This document shows positions 49,064 through 61,749 of a stretch of 64,000 nt of DNA, piece by piece. The stretch's first letter is position 1, and each line of letters starts with the position of its first letter. The notes beneath the pieces were generated by a model, which did no database searches, was not told the DNA's origin, and saw nothing but the letters and a program-made list of their open reading frames with translations. This DNA comes from Membranipora membranacea (lineage: Eukaryota; Bryozoa; Gymnolaemata; Cheilostomatida; Membraniporidae): the NCBI GenBank assembly GCA_914767715.1, contig OU612065.1, positions 16,494,001-16,558,000 on the forward strand, given 5' to 3'. Made by a program: the position numbers and the translations under genes.

Positions 49064-52000
49064 ATGGCAGTGTAAGTTTTTTTGTTATTAAGTATTCACC
49101 AATTCATCTTAAAACATCCAACGCTCTGAAGAACTTGTGAAGCATATTCACTTAGAATTCATGGTTGGAAGATTGTCTTTGCAATATGGATCATCCTACT
49201 TAATGCTATTTATGGGGTGGAAACCATAGCTTATGCAAAGAAAGAAACCAGAAGAAGAAAAATTCTTGGCTGAACTACCACTGGACTGGTGACAGGGGAG
49301 GCTAAATTTTTACAGTTTTTCCAAGCAATGAGTTTCTCCAAGTCCTTGTTAGTCCAGGATAGAGAGTCTGTGAGTGATGAAACTCATTGCTCTGCTGTGT
49401 GCTTAATTGGGTCACATGGCATTCAAGTAGTAAGTAGTACAACTAACTCAATAATTAATTAAATAAAGAATAAGTGTTCAAATCACTCCATATAGTCATC
49501 TTCTTGTTGTTCTTGGTTGGTTAAAGTGGACTGCAGCAAAGGGTACTCCTCCCCTTGACTGGAGACTACAAAAAGTCTCTTGAATCATCATGACCAACTT
49601 AGCCATAGTTTGTTCAAGGAGTCTTTTACTCCTTGGTTTGTTGAATGAGTCCAATCACATCACTGTGAGTGTGACTGTGTAGTGATGAGTGGCTCAAGTC
49701 AATAAATATGGTCAAGTCAAGGCTTTATTTATTAATCTCTCCTATGAATAAATGAGTGACAAGGAAGTCTCACTTAAGTGAATTCCCTCTCAGTCTCTGC
49801 CCACTCTCTTTTTTAATAATCAGGTTTGGCAAGTTTTGAACTGGCTGGTTGTGTTACAGCTCCCAATCTTTACAGCAGCTGAGTTGCAAATGGGGGTCTT
49901 TCAATAAAAAATAGCCAAAATCGCAATCTGATTGCTCACTAACTGAGTGATACCTGCTAAGGGTCTCGCTCTCAGATCGCTCACTCATTGATGGAATTAT
50001 ACGCATTCTGAGTGAGCGATCTGGGAACGATTTTGTCGAATTGAAACACCAAGTGAGCAATAATTTTGAGCAATTTGCTTAAAGTGCTTGTAAAGGAAAC
50101 AGGTTTTTGGTATCATTCTAGAGCTCTCAGTCTGGTTTAGAACATTATGCTATGTCCAAAAGCAGCCTGTGGCCCAGTTAAGAATTATTTCCACTCAAAG
50201 TTGGGATGAGAAGGTACTATTTTTCTCCTTTGGAGTTGTGATCACTTGTAGAAAATAGTACCTTTTTAGTACCTTAGATTATAATGGGAATATACAGTAT
50301 CTCGTAAATAAGACTTTTTGTTATGACACAGTGGTTTTGATATTCCCTGCGTACAATATTAAACCACACAGAATTTATCTATTGAATGAATGAGTGAATA
50401 CAATGCAAAGTTAATCTGCCCCATGTTATGTGGCTTAGCTGGTAAAATGGGATAGTGTATAAAATTTCATAATTGAATGACAAAGCAAACGATCGAAATC
50501 AAGCACGGCAAAAATTACAACTCTAGCTCATCCGACAGCGAGAGTGAAAATTATAGGGAGATTAACAGATCCAGTGAGAGCGAGATTGAATATCATTCAG
50601 GAGGCAATTGTAGCAAATCGACGTCGAGTCCATGTGATTATCATAGGGAAAATGTCCCTGAGGTAGTCACACCAATGAACTTAGTTCATCGGTCACACCA
50701 CTAAGTTTAAATCTGTATGATTTCGGCCACTTGAAATAACCCACAGTGCTTTGACAGATACAACATTTTCTGTTAACCATGGTTACTGCTCGAGATAGAA
50801 ATTGGCAATATAAAGGCAGATCAATACATGGCTAAAGTATTTCAAGGTTTTGTTTATATTTATTTGATGAATAAATGAGATTGTGGCTACATGGATTGTA
50901 TTGAAGATTATAAATACTAAGATATGACATTCCAATCCAACTCTGTCTTCAGCCGTTATGCTTTATGATTAGTGGCTTTCAATAGAATTTCAATGGAAGA
51001 TACAAAATTTACACATGTAGACCGGATGTTTTTCCTAATTTGCACAAAAATCTAAAATAATTTGTTTTTAAATCTCGACATTTCAGGCATTAGGATGATG
51101 TTAAAATCCAAAGCATGCGATGATTAATACTGAGTGATTTGAAGTTTTGAGAATCTTTACAACAATTTTTGCAAATATTCTGATGTTTGGACTCTCAAGA
51201 TTTTCTCGGGTAAACTTTGTTGTTTACATCAAAAACTGGAATTTACAAGTCACAAAGTAAATTGAAGTAAATAAAATTGTCATCTAGTTATTTCGGACTT
51301 CAGGGTGATGAAAAATGTAAATGAATTTGACTGCCTCATAAAGAGAGGAGTATTGATAATCGTGTAAGCAGTGGAATACCTTGAGAAACTTTCTATATTA
51401 TTTTACATCAGATCTTGTCCATCTGTGCATCACAGATACTCAGCACATCTAAACATGGACTATCAATATTACTGACTGAGTGCAGCATGCCATATGAGAA
51501 CCTATGTCAAAGCACACATCAGTCACATAGGAAATTAATTTGTCAAGTTTTTGAGTTATTTCATCAGTATGGATCTTATTTGGGGGGCTAGTGTTGGATA
51601 TTATCGCAAGCTTTGGTACTAACCATAAAGCATTGTATGGACCATTTTTAGGTAAATCTGAAATAAGCAAGGCTTGTCAGCAGGAAGAATCCATTGCTCC
51701 AGTGTAATCTTATTTAAACAGAGCAAACAAGCGCAGCGGTATGAAATGAAAATCACTCGTTTGAAAAGCTGTGGACAGGGAATGGGTCATAGTCATTGAT
51801 TGTAATGTACAGTCAGTATTTATAATCTTTGGTACAGTGGTTCTTCTAATCTCTTCTTCAACATGGGCTCATAACAGAAATAAAGGTTGTTTTGATTAGC
51901 GGTCTCAACTCATTAAATTTGAACTTTTATGTCATCGACAGACTTGTGAGTGACTTTGTCATGTATTTGCAAAAGTTGTTATCTAACCACAATAGTCACT

Positions 52001-54936
52001 AATATTACTGTATTTCCCCCATAATAGGCTCATTACAAATCGCCTGGACAAGTTGGGCTGTGCATGAGTAGGCAACTCAATAGTGTTAACTTATAACCCC
52101 CAAACCTACCAGACCAAGTAACCCTGAAGACTTATTTTTCATGCAAATGCATGTGTGATAGTTGTCTTAATCTCATTTCAAGCTCAAAGATGATACCAAG
52201 AACCCTGTTATTTTACAAACACTTTAAGTAAAGCATCGCTCATTCTAATTGAATGTCCCCCCACACTCCTTGCTCATACAATTAGGCAAATTCATTATAA
52301 CTATGAACTTCAGCTATGATCTCTTCATCCTGTAATAAACAGAACTGATAGTGCAAGCCCAATGAGTTGAATTGATCAACAGTTGAGCTAATTTGTCTTT
52401 GAGCTTTTTTACAATTCAGGTTCCTTTATATAGTACAAAATGATCCATTAGTCTTTTCATTTCAGTTCAAAAACTATAACCGTGACAGGAAAGACCGAAG
52501 CTGATTTTTTTCTTTGATGCATCAGAATCCATGCATACCATTCATGGTCCACCAAAGCTGATGGTGTGTATCGTCCAAATTTTTCCAGGGGGATCATTGC
52601 TAACAAATGCTAGGCCTGTAGATTTCACAATGTAGTAGTTGTGAATCAATATGTTGGCTTTAAAATAAGATGAGCTATTTTCAAATGGAGTTCCCATTAG
52701 GTAAATTCGCGACCTTGGTATATATATTAAATAATCAATAAATAATCAATGGAAATCCCATTTTCATTGGGAAATCCAACTGAATCCAACTTGAATTCAA
52801 GTTGTCTCCCTATTATCAATAAGGAGATAATTCTAAGTTTCATGTCATGAAACTTAGAATTATCTCCTCATTGGTCATAGGGAGACAACTTGAATTCAAG
52901 TTTGATTCAGTCGGATTTTCCAATGAAAATGGGATTTCCATTGATTATTTATTGATTATTTAATATATATACCAAGGTCGCGAATTTACCTATTGGTGAA
53001 TATTTTTATTGTTATAGGGCGCGCTCCGAAAGCCCGAGCCCCTCTAGGGGTGAGAAGAAGGGCTCTCGTGGTAGGTCCCCTGTGAAAAGGAAGGCAAGAA
53101 AAGGATCAAGAGGGTCTTCATCTGGAAGCTCATCAAGTGCTAGTGGTAGTGGGTCTGGTAGCAGCTCTTCTGCCTCCAGTAGATCTGGTTCTTCAAGTAG
53201 CAGCTCCTCTGGATCCAGTTCTTCCAGGAGCCGCAGCAGATCTGGGAAACGAGGGCAAGCTGCCAAGGATAAAAAGTGAGTAGAAAGTCATTTTTGAAGC
53301 TTGTTGTGATATTCCTTTGTACTAACACTTATTTCCCTGACAAATATTTCTTGTGAGACACTTTTTGCTCATTAATGATAATGAAATTTTTTTGAAGGAA
53401 AGCCAAATCAGGAAGTCGGTCTCGTTCACGATCACCAAGAAGGAAGAGGAAAAGCCCTTCACCTATCAAAGCTACTAAGCTACATATAGGCAAACTCACC
53501 AGGAATGTCACCAAGGATCACATGATGGAGATATTCTCTGTCTATGGCACAGTAAGTGTACGGTAGATCATGTTGTGTTTACTAGAGTTTATCCTCACTG
53601 TCGACAAGCTTCAAGCACCAGGGACCACAAACTATCATCTATGAGGCGACCTTGGTGTCAGTCAGTATGTTATAAATGTTAGGGTTTGGAGTTTTCCAGT
53701 ATATAAAAAAGAATTTCTTTTATTATCACAGTATCATAAAGCATTTGCAAAACAGATATGACTTCAGCATCTCCAAAAAAAAACAGTTCTTATGGATGTT
53801 AACTCAACAAATGATAACCTTATTACAGATAAAGCATGTTGAAGTGTCCATCGATAGGAAGATGAACTTACCTGCAGGTAGTGCATATGTGGAGTATAAT
53901 GACTCGGACAGTGCAACAAAGGCTGAAAAATATATGAACGGAGGTGAGTATCCAGGATATAAGTGGGACAAGCGAATAGAATGTTTCCACTTGGTTCTAC
54001 ATAGCTTTGTTTGATTACAAATACTGTGGTAGTGATTGACCCACTGAGGAGTAACCATTGATCTGAAATTCCATCTTTATATTTTAGGTCAGATAGATGG
54101 ACAGGAGATAACAGTGCGATGCGTTCTTCCTGTAAGGAGAAGAAGCCCTCCCAGAATGAGAGGCCCACCACGTGGTGGACCCTGGGCTAGAGGCAGATCA
54201 CCTCCTAGGTTCCGTGGTAGACGGTAAGTCTGAAATTACTATGTTATCCTGTATAAGTCTAAAATATCTGATGGCCAAGTTACATAATATATAGAAGGTT
54301 GCCTGAGATAGAATTTTAGTCTATTTTAGATGTTTTCTTATCCTGCGTGTCTAACGAGTACCAAATTGGCAAGAGGGAAATTCTAAAACCCAGACTTTAT
54401 TAAATTTCTGCAGTGAGTGGTTGGTTTTAACTGGGCATGTGTCTGAGATGCAGACTAGAACAGTATAAATATGTAAATAGTAAGTAGATTTAATTCGATC
54501 TTGCTGATTAGTTGAAGCTTTGAACTTGCCATTGAACATTGCTTGCCATCAATTCTAGACGATGGTGAGGTCTTAGCTGCTCATTGCTGATTTATTTACT
54601 CTTGGAAAGGCGAAGAAGTGCATCTATATACTGCTCTTAAATATGTCATTACATTATAGATCACCTATGAGATCACCGCCTCGCAGGCGTGGAAGTCCAT
54701 TCAGAAGAAGTCCTCCAAGGCGGAGCCCAGTTAGACGTAGATCCAGGTCGGGAGGTAGACGCTCAAGGTCACCGATGGGTCGCAGATCTCCCAGGAGGTC
54801 AAGGTCGCCAATGGGTAGAAGATCACCAGTCAGACGATCTAGGTCACCTGCAGGTCGTAGGTCACCTGTAGGACGCCGTAAATCCAGGTCTCCTGTACGA
54901 AGGAGGAAAAGTTCTAGTCGAAGCTCTTCGAGATAG
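49064..54936 (+). CDS. RNPS1: RNA-binding protein with serine-rich domain 1
   Basis: Six coding exons give 315 residues (human 305): 49064-49071, 53018-53275, 53398-53551, 53829-53943, 54088-54223, 54660-54936. RNPS1 is a nuclear splicing activator and part of the ASAP complex at exon junctions. A serine/arginine-rich N-terminal region (exon 2) is followed by SPSPIKATKLHIGKLTRNVT, entering one RRM at about 116-193 (RNP2 LHIGKL, RNP1 AGSAYVEY, end GQIDGQEITVRCVL). The C-terminus is a long RS/RSP-repeat domain (SPMRSPPRRRGSPF onwards). The first coding exon is only 8 bases (ATGGCAGT|gtaagt); it is chosen because its phase and perfect donor join exon 2 as MAVARSESPSP. Its 3.9-kb intron carries a palindromic MITE beside exon 2. 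Exons 2-6 are certain; exon 1 is inference. Confidence 0.9.
52698..52992. mobile_element. Palindromic MITE with TA target site, beside RNPS1 exon 2
   Basis: Element 52700-52990 (291 bp) is an almost perfect palindrome centred near 52845 (aagtttcatgtcatgaaactt). Its ends are ggtaaattcgcgaccttggt and the reverse complement, flanked by TA at 52698-52699 and 52991-52992. The TA duplication suggests a Tc1/mariner-type origin; there is no transposase. The arms are nearly identical, so the insertion is young or recently homogenised. Its right end is 27 bases from the first base of RNPS1 exon 2. Confidence 0.85.
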
Positions 54937-55928
54937 TGTAAACTTGCACAAATAAGTTAAAACAAAAAATCATGTATATAGTTTAAATTTTCTTTCAGTT
55001 TTTATTGTAATTCTCGCGTAGTCTGTGTTATCAAATTCAGATGTAAATATTTATTGTAACAGATGAGGCATCATAATAGTGTGAAACATACAATGTAAAG
55101 GGGTTTTCCAAAATATAGATTCTGTTGATCCACAAAGTGACATCAATCTTGTTCCAGTATTGAACCATTCTCTACCAAGTTATACAAGCTACAGTGTATG
55201 TTTTGAGACCACATCTTGGGATTGCATGCATGCTATGCATGTAGAAAAAATATTCATACGTATGAATGCAATGACACAGGTATAATAAATTGATCTATAC
55301 CATTACAAACGCCTGCATCGAATTCTGCGGAAGTAATAGATGGAATTACATCCCTCTCTGGTTTAGATAGGTTTGGTTCGTTTGTTTGATTTGACAATTT
55401 TGGTGAGTTTATCAGTTGCACAAAAACCCTAGATTTTAGCCTTGGCAGGCTACTTAGGTCTACTGATGTTGCTATGACTTTTCTGTTTTTGCTCTACTCC
55501 ACAAATAACATAATAATTATATTAAAAAATATATATCGAAATAATCAAGACATAAGCATGAGTTCACTCCCACTCCCAGACTGAAATTATATAATAGTAT
55601 TGTGCACATAGAAATCGATGTCTTTGGTTGTGCATAGCCATAATGGTGAAGCAAGAGCCTTTGTAGTGTGCTGAGTTTTTTTTTGTTTATGACGAGGCAA
55701 ATGATACAAACAGAGAGTTGTCTTATCTTGGAAAACCATATGCACAAAATAGTCTAGATTCTTGAAAAATAATTTTCCCTGGGTGAGGAGGCCACAATGA
55801 ACTCCCATGGGCTACTTGGAATTTTAGTAGTGTCTGAGAAGTGAGTGCCTAGTTATAAATGAATAGGTGATTTATAAAAGGCAAGCACCTGCTAGACAAG
55901 CGCACTGACTGATATCTCATCCAGCAGT
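54937..55928. other. RNPS1 3'UTR and gap to the secreted-protein gene
   Basis: AT-rich. AATAAA at 55284-55289, about 350 bases after the RNPS1 stop, is the probable poly(A) signal. The remainder up to 55928 should contain the promoter and 5'UTR of the next gene; no other gene was seen. Confidence 0.5.
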
Positions 55929-58642
55929 ATGGAGATGGTCAAGCTTATTGTACTCTTTGCATGCATTGCCACATCTTATGGGCATCTATGCTTGCTCAGT
56001 CCACCTCAGAGAGGCAGCATTTCTGGTCTAAACAAGCCTGGTGAGTTGCAACAACCATATAATCTGTCTTCTCTGTCAATTCTGTTGGAACCTTACACCC
56101 CATCTCTACAAAAGATTATTGTTGTCATCTGTAGGTTTTATTCACCTCATCACCAGTACCAAAAATGGTCCCATTATGCATTATGTACACTCATTTCGCC
56201 ACACTCAATGAGAGCAAACACATTTTGTTTTTTTGGACAAATTCCTAGAGATTGCTTCCCTGTGTGCTTTTGTACAGTACAACTACTGACAATTTTTATC
56301 AGTGGGTTTCTTTCCATGTTTCATGAACAGGTGGCCACAGTTCACAATGAAGATAGCTGTAATACAAATTCCAGTCTAGTTCAGAGACATTTTTCTGAAT
56401 GTTTCTATGCCTATTTTGCAGCGTCTGATGATTGCATACTGATGAAGGCACCGTGTGGTGGGCGCCCGGCCAGACATTCAGAGGGAATTGCTTACAAGTG
56501 AGTTTCACATCGCTTTTATTCTTCGACTTTTATTCAATATATGCACACCGAGAAGATCCATTTCGTGCCGTAAACGATATTTAATATCATTGAAAAATGT
56601 CCCGTCTTGATGGATTTATTTTTAACCTTCTCACAAAGTAATAATGTTTATTGTATTGATTTGTTGCGTGTAGTGTTGTGTTTTTCAGACTAGTAACTTA
56701 TTTTTAATTGTCAGAGCAAGTTAGCAGCAATCTTGTCGCAGATGAGCACATCTAAGTCTTATCTCAGCGACCTCACAAAGTGGGACTGCTGAGATAAGGA
56801 TATATATAATTAATTATCTACCACAGTCCTATTTAGTGCCTACCATCCTACTGCAGTCCAGACTGCAATGATCAAATTACATTTCTTGTTTCAGAGGTGA
56901 CTCTAATGTGACCGTCATCTTTCAGAAGAACCTGGACCATTATGCTGCAAGCACACCCGTATGTTACAATTTTTTGTGTCACTTTTTATTTTGTTTTTCA
57001 AAATGCCTGCGTTCGGCATGTGATTTTTACCACCCAAATTTCTCTCCCAAGTGATGGATGAATTTTTGGCATTTTATTGACAACAACTCAATTTTTCTTG
57101 CAACATATATACCATTATCATCATCATCATATTGTGATTGATTCTAATTCATATGTCACTCAACTATCTTTGCAGGGATACTTTTCAGTTGGTTTTGGGA
57201 TGGATGATATGGCAGGTACATTTAAGGAAGTAGCCAGAATTCCCGACAAAGGGGAGCCTAGCCTACATCTGTATGCAGTTAATGTAACCCTGCCGTCACG
57301 AGGAGCTCATCCCAATCACATCCTACAGGTACCAGCATTGTCTATATCTAAACTGACTGAGTAGATTTATGATTAACGCTCATTTTGAGAATTTTTGCTC
57401 GTTGTATTGTCTGCAGTGGAATCATAAACCGAGATCAAACTAGGCTCATCAAGATACTGTGATTTTAAATTTTGAGGTTTGCATTGAAATATTGTTATAT
57501 AAAAAACATGGCGCTTAGGTTGGTGGTAGCTTGCATTTATTGAAACTATTAACCAACAGTTGAGAGTCGTGTTTGATAAACATATCATAAAACAAGGCTT
57601 CGGACTCGACTGGCTAATTATCAAAAGCACCAATATATGTGCCGGTTATCTACCTTTGTGCCAAATACCCAGACTGGTCAAACAAAGTTATCTGATTGCC
57701 GGCAATGGAAGTGATGTGGTTTCCCACACCCTGGATCAAGCATCTCTTATTAAAACTGTGGTTGTATAACACGCTTTGCAACAGATAAGATGCTGTGAAA
57801 TTTGGAACATTGCCATGGATTTCGGATTGATGCCGGCAGAGTTAATGCACTTTGAGAAAAAAGCTTTTCAATGTTGAAAGCCAACTGGATTGAGCTATTT
57901 TAAAAAGTAGCACCCATCTTAACTAAATCAAACTTTTAATGATTATATTATATATATATTATTGCGGGTTTTTAAACGGACCCTGAGAGGGAAAAAAACT
58001 CAAATTTCCTATATGTGGCTAATTGCAAGGTACTACACTAGTATGAGAATGTTTGCAGCTCTGAGTCATTCAGAAACCTGTGGAGAGTGAGATGGCTATA
58101 ATCCACCAATGTTAATGAAATATTATGTATGCAATTTAATGTTTCTAAAATTTTTTTAAAAGTGTCATTAAGGGTCACCCTTACTGTGGTGCACAATCTG
58201 AAACTCTGGCTGTATCCATTTTATCATAGTGAAGCCTTGCAACAAGTTGTAACAGTAAATGATATAAAAAACTTCAAGCACTAGCCCACCAGTTCAGAAT
58301 CTCGGAGTTTTTTACCCACAATTTGAAAGAGTACAACTCCAAAACTGTAAAGCATACCAATTAAGGGGCCACCTGATTAATATGGTTTTCATTGGGCCCT
58401 CATTGTACCCGATCACTATCCATGAAGGTGACCTTCAAGTTGGACTGCGTTTTTGGACGATATTATTGACTCAGTGGTGCTTGTAGAATTTTGCGTATTT
58501 CATCAACAAGGCCGTGTCACCTGATATCACCTGATATCACCTGATATCACATATTCTTCTCATTTTTCAGGTATCTTATATGACTAAGAATGCCCAGGCG
58601 CCTCCTGCATTCTACCAATGTGCTGATATGACACTCTACTAG
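55929..58642 (+). CDS. Small secreted protein with N-terminal His, BIM1-like (X325) copper-binding candidate
   Basis: Five exons give 158 residues: 55929-56040, 56422-56497, 56895-56958, 57176-57328, 58571-58642. Residues 1-18 are a clear signal peptide (KLIVLFACIATSYG); cleavage after Gly18 leaves His19 as the first mature residue (HLCLLSPPQRGS). The mature chain has four cysteines (21, 42, 49, 152), enough for two disulfides, and ends FYQCADMTLY. A mature N-terminal His and a C-terminal YQCAD motif recall the fungal BIM1-like/X325 family, LPMO-related proteins that bind copper rather than oxidise polysaccharide. His56, His78 (NLDHY) and nearby Asp77 are candidate further ligands. The gene model is solid because all phases agree; the family and function come from motif recall and are inference. 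No membrane anchor or GPI-like tail is seen, so it is probably released. Confidence 0.75.
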
Positions 58643-59637
58643 CTGTCCTAATCATCGGCCTCCACCTCTTTCTTTATCAGCAATTAATTTTACTATGTAA
58701 ATGTTTTTACTTGATAATTTCTAGTATTGTTTTGAAGTTATATTCAATCTATTATAAAGACGAATCGCCTAAATACACCAAAACTCTTCTTTTTTTTATC
58801 TCTATATTACTAAGATATCGTTAGGTATCCTAGTAGGTATACAAGTTCATTGTATTGAGTCACTCTGCAACCCTATTTAAGTTTGAACATTGGTTGCATA
58901 TCATTCTCAGCACGTTTGTCATATGGAAACTGAACGTAAAAAAAGTGAAAGAAACTGAAAAACAAGGCATTACATAATTGAAAACAAAGAATTTGAAATT
59001 TTAGAGAGAGGCAAGTGATCGGAGAAATCATTTGTAAAAATGGTTTGTTCTGATCTGACTGATCTCAGGATCACCTTGTTATCCATTCATTGACAACCAG
59101 ACTTATATATAAAAAAAATCTGTTATTAATTGTGATGTGAAAGAAAAGTTTGAATAAAAGTTTTGGAACAAAAGGTTTGGAATGTAATGGCTGATAATTA
59201 TAGTTATACTGTGGACATGACACTATATTTACAGCACAAGTAAATCCCTGCAAAAACTGCATCATCGTTGTTGATGCAGACAAGTTTTTTCTATAATTTA
59301 TTGGTATAACATTTATTCGATAAGAATATTTTTCAAAACAGCCATAAAGGAAAAAAAAAATTCAATCAAGATGAGGAAAAAAATAATCAGAAAAATGGGA
59401 AATGGTAAAAAACGATTAAATAATGGTACTGGTCATTTTAATATTACAAATGACAAAATATCCTGGAAAGTCCATGCAATCATTCTGTCAGCATGTGATA
59501 AACATGCATTGTCATAATTATTGAAAGTCACTTTTATTGGCACTGGCTAGCTAACTAGAAATTGAATCACTATTAAACAGAAGCTTCGGGCAGAGTAAGT
59601 GACATACTTTTGAACTCGCAATAGTGTGAAATAATGA
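58643..59637. other. Convergent 3' flanks of the secreted-protein gene and SLC34
   Basis: About 1 kb between opposing stop codons, AT-rich, with no gene. A minus-strand AATAAA at 59533-59538, about 100 bases after the SLC34 stop, is a likely poly(A) signal. Confidence 0.5.
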
Positions 59638-61005
59638 TTACAGTTTTGAGGTGGAACCAGTTCGACCTAGTTCAACTGTGCCACTTGAGTTGTTATCTTT
59701 GCGTACACACTTATGACAGCATTTACATGACATCATAACTCTAGTAATCACTCTATCAGCAGGCTTTAATGAATGGCAGCAAAGTGGCAAAAAGTTCCAT
59801 GTCCTCAACTTAGCTGGGAGACACTGTGGCTTCTTTGACTGCAAAATGTTTACGATTATGATAAAGATGAGTAGCAAAGCGATTGGTGCCCCGAAGCCGA
59901 CTAAGTACTCCCAGCCGGGGTAGCTTAGTGTAAACACAATGGCTGGTAGAATAAAAAATGAAAGGATGAGATAGAGTATGGCGAACCATCGGTATTTGGC
60001 AGTTGTATCGCCAAGCTTCTTAGCCAGCAGAATTGGTACTTTCCTCATGAATGGAATTGGGTACCATAGTAAAATACCCGAAATATTGAAGAATAGATGA
60101 CACATAGACGCCTGCAGTGAATTTTCCAAATCTTCACCATCCTGAGCTAGTGCAGCCAGTACGGAGGTGAAGGTCGTTCCGATATTTGATCCCAAAGTAA
60201 GAGGATACATCCTCTCTATAGTGATCACTCCGAGACCACATAGTGGGGTCAGTGCAGACGTGAATATACTAGATGACTGTATCAATATTGTGAAAAGAGC
60301 ACCAATCACGATGGCAAGATAACCTGTTCCATATTTTCCACATGCACCTAAATTTAAAAAAAAAATAGTACATCACAATAACAATTGTAGTAACTTCTCT
60401 CCTGCATGGCATATAATACAGATTATCATAAAGTATAAATTATGATTGACCTACGGTAAAATCAAATGGTAAACTCTTGACAGACAGCTGGATAAAGCAT
60501 ACATATATATGTATAAAAGATCCTTGAATCTATGATAATATTTACCTGGGAAGTCTGCGTTGACAAATTTCTTGAGAACGACAGCAATGTGACCTTTGAA
60601 CAAACTGTTGAGAATTTTGACGATGAGGATCAGGCATGTGCAGAGTATGGTGAGGGCGATGAAGAGTAACACTAGTCCAATAACCCAATCTTTCCAACCA
60701 CCAGGTCCGGTAACATTCATAAACATAAATTTGCCTATAGCGAAAGTGTATCAATTGCAAGGACAAGAAGTAATGACAGACTTCACAAAAAGATGTCGCT
60801 TGACAATAGGTGAAGATGAAACTTGAGAAGGTTCAGGTAGCCACAACTATCAGTTCTGCACAAGTAAGATTCTATGCCATTATAATATACTTCTGGGTGC
60901 ATTAGCAATGAAATGGGACCCGATAAGTGTTCAGGGGTTAAGTTTAATGTCAAAGACCGATCCAAATATCATCATAACATATACCTTTGGAAAGCTGCCG
61001 AGCTA
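59638..61005 (-). CDS. SLC34A: Sodium-dependent phosphate cotransporter type II, C-terminal part
   Basis: The last exons of an SLC34 (NaPi-II) gene on the minus strand: 60546-60734 and 59638-60347, with a possible 21-base exon at 60985-61005 that fits phase (ARQLSK). The family imports phosphate with sodium at the plasma membrane. The visible part (about 300 residues) starts with a membrane helix after NVTGPGGWKDW, then KGHIAVVLKKFVNADFP. It contains the second of the two inverted-repeat QSSS motifs (ILIQSSSIFTSALTPL), the family signature YPLTLGSNIGTT, CHLFFNISGILLWYPIPF, KYRWFAILYL, two further membrane helices and a Cys-rich cytoplasmic tail (MMSCKCCHKC). The first half, with the first QSSS repeat, lies beyond the right edge. 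No exon was found in 61.0-64.0 kb, so a long repeat-filled intron is implied. SLC34A1-3 cannot be separated. Confidence 0.93.
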
Positions 61006-61749
61006 CTGAAAATGAACACCTGAAAAAAAAACTTGATTCGATGACGTTGTGACATTTAAGGGAGGAAATGAGGCAGAAAACGCTGTTTTTGTCAATGCAG
61101 ATGGAGGAGTCTAATTAATTGCAAGAAATTTCAAAACAAGTGGAATGTATACTTGGAGATTGCGTTCATCGTAAAATTTGATTTTATTTGATATATGACT
61201 AGTCTAAATTGACTTTTTACGTCACTTCATACAATACGTTTTTTTTGTGAAGCTGTGAAAATATATGAAATTTCAATCATCGATTCAGAAGAGATCATAG
61301 GCTCGAAACAAAATGCATTATAATTTCCGTCTTTTAGAGTACACTTCAAATGTCATACACATTGACTTTCAACAAATTAGCTTGCATATTGTAATGACAG
61401 TAGATTCTCGAATACAGCTTATATTTTCACCACATTTGCATAACGTCAAACATTATAAGGGGACTTAGTATCGTTTTTTTTTCATTTTAGAGCACTGATG
61501 CTGAAATATAAAAAAACAACTTGTTTTTCGTTTATTGTTCCAAAACAACAAATCAAAATGTGATAACAGAGTCAATCTTTGTTTTTTGATTTACTTATTG
61601 ATGAAAACCGAAATATTGATATGAATCCTATTTTCATATTTCAACTTTGAATCACAGTAACAAAAACCAAATATTGCAAATGTAGCCTTAATTGTTATTT
61701 TCTCATGGGGATTTACTGGGGTTTGCATTTCTTGCCGCTACCAGATGCT
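61006..61749. other. Intronic sequence upstream of the visible SLC34 exons
   Basis: AT-rich with several T and A runs. No exon, repeat or RNA gene is supported. Confidence 0.4.

Noticed and set aside
50477-50704. 75-residue Ser/Glu-rich frame inside RNPS1 intron 1
   Set aside because: It looks superficially like an SR-type N-terminus, but it has its own stop, no clear splice sites and no recognised domain. Kept only as a possible unmodelled exon or chance frame.
53012-53266. Leu/Glu/Asp-rich minus-strand frame and the 54689-54871 plus-strand frame
   Set aside because: Both are shadows of the serine/arginine-coding sequence of RNPS1.
55929-56501. 190-residue single frame at the start of the secreted-protein gene
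   Set aside because: It reads through intron 1. The spliced model puts exon 2 in the same frame and gives conserved cysteines and a compact secreted protein.
60783-60965. 60-residue minus-strand frame as an SLC34 exon
   Set aside because: It has no similarity to SLC34 and no fitting splice sites; it lies in the intron between 60734 and 60985.
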